51,081 nucleotides of DNA, taken from JBMZCV01 sp049613665 (lineage in GTDB: Bacteria > Bacteroidota > Bacteroidia > Chitinophagales > UBA2359). Location: NCBI GenBank assembly GCA_049613665.1, contig JBMZCV010000012.1:1-51081 (forward strand), given 5' to 3'. This document shows positions 8,312-16,800 of this stretch, piece by piece. Numbering within the stretch: position 1 is the stretch's first letter; each line of letters opens with the position of its first letter. The notes below the pieces were generated by a model, which was not told where the DNA came from, searched no databases, and worked only from the letters and a program-made list of their open reading frames with translations. The position numbers and the translations under genes are program-made.

Positions 8312-9112
8312 ATGACCGTATTAATTATTGGTGGCGGCAATATGGGAAGTACTTTTGCAGAAAGCTTTTTATCTGCCCATGTTATTCGCCCAAATCAGTT
8401 ACTTATTTTAGAAATTAATGAGGCTCGTGCTGCTCATTTGAAACAAAAAGAGAGAGGCATTATCAAAACCAAAGTTGGCAATTATATTAGCGATGTAGAT
8501 TTAATCGTGTTGGCCGTAAAGCCACAAAATGCTAACGAAGTTTATCCTAGCATTAGACCATTTTTGAAACCCAATCAATTGGTTTTGTCTATCATGGCTG
8601 GTGTGCGTTTGCAAAGCCTTGAAGCTGGTTTAGGCATCAAAAAGATTATTCGTGCTATGCCAAATTTGCCTGCTCAAGTAGGTATGGGCATGACTGCTTT
8701 TACGGCCCAAGATGATGTAAACAAACATGAACTAATCGAAGTGCAGAACCTATTGAGTACGACAGGGCGTGCTATTTATTTTGACAATGAAGAAATGATT
8801 GATGCGGCAACTGCTATTTCGGGCAGTGGGCCTGCTTATGTTTTTTACTTTATGAATGCGATGATAAAAACTGCTATGGAGTTGGGTTTCAATGAGTCAC
8901 AATCTGAGTTGTTGGTATGGCAAACTTTTACAGGTGCTATGTATTTGCACAACAAAAATAACCTTTCTTGCTCTGAATGGATAAATAGAGTTTCTTCGAA
9001 AGGAGGAACAACAGAGGCTGCTGTTAACATTTTTAAAGAAACAGCAGTTGAAACACACATCAATCAAGGCTTGAAAGCTGCTTTTAAGCGTGCTGTGGAG
9101 CTAGGAAGCTAA
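8312..9112 (+). CDS. proC: pyrroline-5-carboxylate reductase
   Basis: Catalyses the last step of proline synthesis, NAD(P)H reduction of 1-pyrroline-5-carboxylate, in the cytoplasm. The 266-residue protein starts with the dinucleotide-binding motif IIGGGNMGS, then shows VDLIVLAVKPQ, the RAMPNLPAQVGMG motif, the ISGSGPAYVFYF motif (about residues 170-181) and the C-terminal SKGGTTEAAV signature. I use the ATG at 8312; the open frame from 8279 would need a TTG and would add 11 residues before the Rossmann strand. The flanks carry repeats, so it is probably monocistronic. Confidence 0.95.
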   Translation: MTVLIIGGGNMGSTFAESFLSAHVIRPNQLLILEINEARAAHLKQKERGIIKTKVGNYISDVDLIVLAVKPQNANEVYPSIRPFLKPNQLVLSIMAGVRLQSLEAGLGIKKIIRAMPNLPAQVGMGMTAFTAQDDVNKHELIEVQNLLSTTGRAIYFDNEEMIDAATAISGSGPAYVFYFMNAMIKTAMELGFNESQSELLVWQTFTGAMYLHNKNNLSCSEWINRVSSKGGTTEAAVNIFKETAVETHINQGLKAAFKRAVELGS

Positions 9113-9151
9113 GTTTTTTTAAATTTGTTTCATAAAAATGTTATGATAATC

Positions 9152-9187
9152 GAGGTGGAAGACACTTTTAAAGTACCTTACACCTAA
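9152..9187. repeat. GAGGTGG hairpin repeat, copy 2
   Basis: Degenerate copy GAGGTGGAAGACACTTTT with a complementary half AAAGTACCTTACACCT. It lies 39 bases after proC in the 417-base gap before rsgA, in the position of a terminator. Related to 4526-4562 and 19176-19220. Confidence 0.5.
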
Positions 9188-9309
9188 ATACTAAAAAAGA
9201 ATGACACGCTCTTTTAGTTGCTGGTGATAACACACAGCAACGGCGAGAGTTGTCGTTTTTTTTCAAAAAAGAAAAACTATAATAAACTTACTTTATAGTG
9301 TAGTACTAC

Positions 9310-9354
9310 TATGTTAGCAAAGAATTAGTCATTTATTAAAGAATACTTGGCACT
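9310..9354 (+). repeat. dispersed intergenic repeat, partial copy upstream of rsgA
   Basis: About 45 bases (TGTTAGCAAAGAATTAGTC then ATTTATTAAAGAATACTTGG and CACTA) align with the gene-proximal half of the copies at 44163-44208 and 7978-8020. It lies in the proC-rsgA gap, which holds no gene. Confidence 0.45.
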
Positions 9355-9529
9355 AAAAAAGTTAATCAGAAACTTTTTTGTATATTTAGTCAAACATTTA
9401 AAAAAAACATCCATTTGCAGAAGCTAATATTGCTGTTTTTCAATGTGTTAGCAACTCAATTGGGTTATATTTAATGTTTGGTACTTAGGCTTAGAGAATA
9501 ACATATATTCAAATTTAAATCAATATATA

Positions 9530-10468
9530 TTGAAAGGAAAAGTTATACAATCAACAGGTAGTTGGTACATTGTACGAACTGAAAATGGCGAAGAAATAGC
9601 GTGTAGAATCAAAGGCAAGTTTCGGTTGAGCAAGCTGAAAACGACAAACCCTGTTGCGGTTGGCGACAATGTTGAGATAGACACCGAGACAGGTTTGAAC
9701 ACAGCTATCATCAGCAAAATTTATGACCGTAAAAACTACATTATTCGACAATCGGCACGACATAGATTAAAAAAACATATCATTGCATCTAATCTCGATC
9801 AAGCTTTGCTTATCATTACATTTTCGCAACCTCGCACCTCTTTGGGTTTTGTCGATAGGTTTTTGCTCAATACAGAAATGTATGATATACCTACTACTTT
9901 GGTTTTTAATAAGCAAGATATTTATTCGGCCAGAGATATGGCAAAATACAAAGACGCAAAGGCATTGTATGAAAGGTTAGGCTATGAGGTTTTGTTAGTT
10001 TCGGCCATGTCTGGCCACAATATCGAAGCACTAAAAGACTTGATGAAAGATAAAACAAGCTTGATTGCAGGGCATTCGGGCGTTGGCAAATCTACTTTAA
10101 TCAATGCCATTGATTCAAATTTGGAAATTAACACAAAAGAAATTTCAACTTCGAGTGGCAAAGGACAACATACAACTACTTTTGCGACTTTATACGAATT
10201 GCCTTTGGGTGGTGAAATTATAGATACGCCAGGCATCAAAAATTTTGGCACAGTTTATCTCGAACCCGAAGAAGTAGGTTTGTATTTTCGGGAAATGTGC
10301 GATAAGTTGCAAGAATGCAAATTTAGCAATTGTAAGCATATTAGCGAGCGAAATTGTGCAGTAAAAGATGCTATTAGAACAGGTAAAATTGCGATAAGTC
10401 GCTATGAAAATTATTTAAGTATTTTGGACGAAATCGAAAGTACAAATTATTGGGAACGAGATATATAA
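9530..10468 (+). CDS. rsgA: small ribosomal subunit biogenesis GTPase RsgA
   Basis: Circularly permuted GTPase that binds the maturing 30S subunit and helps release assembly factors. In order along 312 residues: an OB-fold N-terminal domain (GKVIQSTGSWYIV), G4 motif NKQD (about 126-129), G1/P-loop GHSGVGKST (about 182-190), G3 DTPG (about 228-231), and the C-terminal zinc-binding CKFSNCKH plus a later Cys. The permuted G4-G1-G3 order is diagnostic. The start must be the TTG at 9530: no in-frame ATG lies upstream before a stop at 9449-9451, and no in-frame ATG occurs until far inside the OB fold and beyond. The use of TTG suggests reduced translation initiation. Confidence 0.94.
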   Translation: MKGKVIQSTGSWYIVRTENGEEIACRIKGKFRLSKLKTTNPVAVGDNVEIDTETGLNTAIISKIYDRKNYIIRQSARHRLKKHIIASNLDQALLIITFSQPRTSLGFVDRFLLNTEMYDIPTTLVFNKQDIYSARDMAKYKDAKALYERLGYEVLLVSAMSGHNIEALKDLMKDKTSLIAGHSGVGKSTLINAIDSNLEINTKEISTSSGKGQHTTTFATLYELPLGGEIIDTPGIKNFGTVYLEPEEVGLYFREMCDKLQECKFSNCKHISERNCAVKDAIRTGKIAISRYENYLSILDEIESTNYWERDI

Positions 10469-10844
10469 ATGCCAAGAATGAAATATTCAATGATTGTGTA
10501 GTTTTACTTTATATGTAAAACAAAATGAATGTTACATAGTTGTTTAAATATAACATTAAAGTTTTATTTAATGACAAGCGTTTTAACATTAAGAAAAAAC
10601 AAACAAATGTAAAAAATGCCTTTATTTGTAAGCTCTGACATTTAATTAAAGTGTTAATTATTTTATCTCTATTATTTTTTCTAAATTATATCAAAATTAA
10701 ATAACGATAAGCATTTCACTACAAAAAAGATGCACAAGAACTAAAAGACTACCAACGCCAACCTATATTTTTTTAGTCAAAAAAGCTTGTTCATTAGTTA
10801 GTGCTAAATGCTTGTCTCTTCTTCTCTGTAATCTCAATTTTGTT
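10469..10844. other. 376-base intergenic region, no gene seen
   Basis: Very AT-rich spacer between rsgA and the giant adhesin gene. It contains poly-T and poly-A tracts and a fragment GTTAGTGCTAAATGCTTG near 10797 that faintly recalls the dispersed intergenic repeat. I see no terminator with a strong stem, no RNA gene and no convincing open frame. The promoter for the 8.3-kb gene must be here, but no clear TAnnTTTG element stands out. Confidence 0.5.
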
Positions 10845-13800
10845 ATGCGAAAAATAATACTTGTTCTTATCCTAAGTTTTATTCCCTTCTTACTCTCTGC
10901 CCAAACTTATAATATGAGTAATAATACGGTTACTAATAGTAGTGGCACACTATATGATAGCGGAGGCCCTAATGGTAATTATACGAATAACCAAGACTTA
11001 GTTTTTACGATATGTCCTACCGAGCCGTTAGAATGCCTCAATCTAACCTTTACCTCTTTTTCTCTTGAAAATACATATGACTATTTGACTATTTATGCAG
11101 GTGCTTCAACTTTTGATCCACCGCTTGGCACTTATACAGGTTCAAATATTCCTAGCGTAATACAAACATCAACAGATTGTCTCACGTTGCAATTTAGCTC
11201 CGATGGCACTGTTGCTGATAGCGGTTTTGCGGCTACTTGGGGAGAAGGTGAATGTCCTCCAACGCTTGAAGATGGAGGCGATATTCCGCCTTGTCCAGAT
11301 GCCAATATTGCAGCAAATGATACAACAGTATGTCCAGGTTCTTGTGTAGATTTTGAGGTCGAAATTACAGAAACAGCAAGCACAACTTCTTATATAGCAG
11401 AAAATATACCTTACGAGCCTTTGCCTTTCGACTCGGGTACTATACAAGATGTGCCTGAAGATGATACTTGGTCAAATGTGGTAAATATGGGGTTTAATTT
11501 TTGTTTTTATGGAAATACTTACAATCAATTGGTGGTTGGTACAAATGGCGTGATTTCTTTCAATACAAATTATGCTAATCAATATTTTGAATGGGAAATT
11601 TTAAATGGTTTTCCTTCCAATGCTGCTGATATGCCTAGAAATTGTATTGCAGCACCTTATCACGATATTGATCCTGCTGTTGGTGGTGTTCTGCGATATG
11701 GAACTATAGGAGAAGCCCCTTGTCGAATTTTTGTTATCACTTTCCAAAATGTGCCGATGTTTAGCGGTGATTGTAACAATCTTTTAGCTACGCAACAAAT
11801 TGTTTTATACGAAACAAGCAATATCATTGAGACTTATATTGAAAATAAGCCAATATGCGTAAGTTGGAATAATGGTACTGCTATTCATGGCATTCAAAAT
11901 GCTGCTGGAACACAAGCAACCGTAGTGCCAGGCCGAAATTATCCTGCTCTCTGGACAGCAACTAATGATGGCAAACGTTTTAGACCAACAGGCGGCCCTA
12001 CACATATCGTGATATGGTATGAAAATGGTGTTACTCCTATCGAAAATAGTGAAAATATAACGGTTTGCCCTACTGAAGAAACATTTTATACCGCAGAAGT
12101 TACTTACATAAATTGTGATGGTAGCACAATTGTTGCAAATGATACGATAAATGTGATGACAGGTGCGCCTTTTGAGGTTGTTGCTACGCAAAATGATGTG
12201 AGTTGTAGTACCGAAAATAATGGAAGTATTATATTAATGCCAACAGGAGGAAGTGGTAATTATAGCTACAATTGGAGCAATTTTCAAACAACTCCTACCA
12301 TCAATGACTTAGAGGCTGGAACTTATACGGTTACTATTACAGATGATATGGAACCCACCTGTCCTCAAGTAGAAAGTTATACTATTGCATTGTCACCACC
12401 GCTTATAGCAGATATTACTTCTACTGATGCAGTATGTGATGGCACAACAGGCAGTAGCATAGATTTGATGGTTTCGGGTGGCACAACTGCGAGCGGTACT
12501 TATACTTATAATTGGAGTGGAGGATTGCCAAACATACAAGACCACAATAATGTTGCACAAGGCAATTATACAGTTACTGTTACAGATGATACTAATTGTA
12601 CTGTTACTGCTTCTACTTTTATTAATGCTTCGTCGGCTCTAACTATTACTTTGACAACAGATGCGGCAGACTGTGGTTTGAGCAACGGTTCTTTAAATGT
12701 GATTATCAATGGCGGTACTCCTCTTTATACTTATGATTGGAATGATGATTCTTTAGATGATATGCAAAACCCTGTTAATGTTCCTGCTGGAACTTATAGC
12801 GTTACTGTTTCAGATATTAATGGCTGTTCGGATAATGCTACAATCACTATAAATGACAATCCGCCACCTACGGTTTCTATTGTTGGTATTGATGCCAATT
12901 GTGGACAAGCTAGTGGGCAAGCTATCGCTACGGCCGAAAATGGCACTCCTCCTTATGCTTATCTTTGGAATACGATGCCTCCACAAAATATGCCTACTGT
13001 CGATAATTTATTGCCAGGAACTTATAGCGTTACCGTAACAGATACAAATGGTTGTACGATAATAGAAAATGTAACGATTGGAGATACTGCTTCTCCTACT
13101 ATTTCAGCAACGCCAACAGATGCTAATTGTAGTTTGCCAGATGGTAGTGCTACTGCTATGGCTGAAAATGGTGTGCCTCCTTATTCTTTTTTATGGAATA
13201 CAGTACCACCACAAAATACTGCTACTGCAAATAGTTTGGTAGCAGGAACGTATGGTGTTACTGTAACAGATGATATAGGTTGCACCGCAGAAACAACCGT
13301 TGTTATTAGCGAAAATCCAGCACCAACAGCTACAACAAATGTAGAAAATGCAAATTGTGGACAAGAAGATGGCTCGGCAAATGTAGTTGTTTCTGGCGGA
13401 CTTCCACCTTATACTTATGAGTGGGATACAACAATTCCTATGACTACTTCAAATCTTGAAAATTTGGCCGTAGGTACATATACTGTAACTGTGACCGACG
13501 CAAATGGCTGTACTATAGAAGCGAGTGCGACTATTGCAGCAAATCCGCTTCCTACCGTTTTGATAAGTGGTACTGATGCAAGTTGTGGCAATACTAATGG
13601 TTCTCTTTTTGCTACTGCAAATGACGGAACACCGCCTTATACATATAGTTGGCTTGCTCCAATAAACTCTAATAATCCAATAATAAATAATGTTCAAGCA
13701 GGAACTTATAGCGTCATTGTGACCGATAATAATGGTTGTACTATAAGTGAAACAATAGACATTGTTGATAGCTCAATTCCAACTATTGATGAGGTAACAA

Positions 13801-16800
13801 CGACAAATTCAAATTGTAATCAAGCAAATGGCTCGGCAAGTGTTAACGTTTCGAGTGGCGTAGGAAATATCACTTATTTTTGGGAAAATGGAGAAACGAC
13901 AGCAGAAATTTCCAATTTATTGGCAGGAAGTTATGGTATAACAGTTTCTGATGATTTGGGTTGTTCTGCTGAAGCAGTAGCTATTGTTAGCGATGCAGGA
14001 GCTCCAACAGCAGAAATTTCGAGCATTAACCCAACTTGCAATGAAGCCAATGGTGCAGTTAGTGTTGCGGTTACAAATACTTCAGACACTTATATTTGGA
14101 ATGGCGATGCTAGTTTAAATGCACCAAACCTAAACAATGTTCCAGCAGGCGAATATACTGTTGTCGTTACTGATATTAACGGTTGTATCGTGACAGCAAG
14201 CATTGAATTAACAAGTAGTAGCATACCAGTAGCAACAATTGAAGCAGAAGCAACTTTATGTGGCTTAAATAGTGGTTCGGCAACAGCAATTGCTGAATCT
14301 GGAACACCTCCTTATACTTATTTATGGAGCGAAAATAACCAACAAACCGAAAGCATAGAAAACTTAGCGGCTGGCGAATATTTTTTAACCGTAACAGATT
14401 CAAATGGTTGTACAACATTTGCGAGTACAACAGTTGATAGTCCCGAAGCATTAGAGGTAGTTACCAATGAAATTCCTGCAACTTGTGGTTTACCAAATGG
14501 CGAAGCAGGAATTGGGCCAATTAATGGACAAATGCCTTATACTTATATGTGGCAAAATAACCTTGCTACAACTTCTATCGCAACAGAATTATTGGCAGGA
14601 GATTATAATGTAACAATTACAGATGCAAACAACTGTACTACAAGTGTTGTTGTGACTGTAACCGAAATTTTACCACCTATTCTAAATACAAGCAAAACAG
14701 ATGCAACTTGCAATTTGGCAAATGGTAGCATTTCGGTTAGTGCAAACAATGGAACATCATCATTTTCTTACTTATGGAGTGATGCCAACCAACAAACGAC
14801 ATCAACAGCGACAAATTTAGTAGCAGGAAACTATACAGTAACTGTAACAGATGAAAATGGATGTGAACAAATTATTTCTGAAAGTATTTTAAATGTTGAA
14901 ATGCCAACAGCTACTTTAACATTTACAGAAGCTACTTGTGGAAATAATAATGCTACTGTTAGTGTTTCCACTTTATCTGGCATTCCGCCATTTTCGTATG
15001 CTTGGAGTGCTTCTACCGAAACTACCGAAACAATAACAGGAATAGCTCCTAGCTTAGTCAGCGTTACCGTAACAGATGCTAACAATTGTACTTTTGTAGA
15101 ACAAATAGATGTCACTACCGAAAATAGCCCAACAGCAACTATTACAGATTTTGTGTCGGCAACTTGTGGAAATGCAAACGGTTCGGCAACTGTTTTGGCA
15201 GTAGGAGGCATTCCGCCTTATACTTATATGTGGAATACAAATCCTCCACAAAATAATTTAATTGCTAATAATTTAGCAGCAGGAAATTATGTAGTCACTA
15301 TTACAGATGGAAATGGTTGTATGGCTACCACAAATATTAATTTAGCAAATATCGCAGCTCCAACAATTAGCCTTTCAGCAATAGATGCAACGTGTCAGCA
15401 AGCAAATGGCGAAGCTATGGTTACCGTAAATGGAGGAACACCGCCATTTATGTATCTTTGGAACGACGAAAATGCTCAAACAACCATAAGTGCCACAAAT
15501 TTGCTATCTGGAAATCATAGTGTTACCGTAACAGATGCAAACAATTGTTCAGCAGTTGAAAGCATCAATATTGGCGATAGCGATATTCCAAGTATCAACA
15601 TTTCGACAGCAAATGCAAGTTGTGGACAAAATGATGGCGAAGCAACAGCATCTGGTTTAGGAGGTATTTCGCCTTACAACTTTGTTTGGGATGAAAATGC
15701 AAACAATCAAACAACAGCTACGGCTACCAATTTATTTGCAGGAGCTTATTCGGTTACGATAACAGATGGAAATGGTTGTCAAAATACAGAAATTGCAAAT
15801 ATCATTGATGAAAATGCACCTTCTGCAACAACTTCAACAACTAATGAAATTTGCGGACAAGAAAATGGAACTGCAAGTGTTGCAACAGCAGGAGGTTTTC
15901 CACCTTTCACTTATTTGTGGAATGATACAAATGCACAAACCACAGAAACGGCAACAAATTTAGCCGCAGGCACTTATAGCATTGCAGTTACAGATGGAAA
16001 TGGTTGTGTCGCAACAGCTACTGCAATTGTAGAAGAAACAATAGGTGCAATACTCGAAATTAGCAACATTTCGGCTAGTTGTGGCGAAAATAATGCAAGT
16101 GCAAGCGTTGTTGCAAATGGTGGTTTGCCACCTTATACTTACCTTTGGAATGATGAAACTGCTCAAACAAACCCAACAGCTATTGCCTTACTTTCAGGCA
16201 CTTATGAGGTAGTTGTAACAGATGCAAATGGCTGTATCGCAAATATTTCGACAACCATAACTGACACAAATCTGCCAACAGTAAATACTATAACAACAAA
16301 TTCGTTTTGTGGGCAAGCAGTAGGCCAAGCAACTGCACAAGCCACAAATGGCACATCGCCTTATACCTATTTGTGGAATGATGCAAATGCTCAAACAGAT
16401 ATTTCAGCAACAGGTTTGTCGGCTGGCATTTATGAAGTAACCATAACAGATAATGTAGGTTGTACTGCTTCTGCTTCTGCAACAATAAACGATGAAGGCT
16501 CGCCAACTTTAACAACAACTAGCGTGATGCCAACATGCAATACCAATAATGGCGAAGCAAGCGTTTTGGTAGTTGGCAATTCAGCACCTTACACTCATCT
16601 ATGGAATGATGAAACTGCTCAAACTACCGAAACTGCTATCAACTTAGCCGCAGGCACTTATATTGTTGATGTTACCGATGTCAATAATTGTATGGTTTCG
16701 GCCGAAGTCACTTTGATAAATATAGATAGTCCAACTTTGAGTTTGAGTAGCGAACCTGCAACTTGCGAAGCAGCAAATGGAACAGCAACAGCCTTGACAG

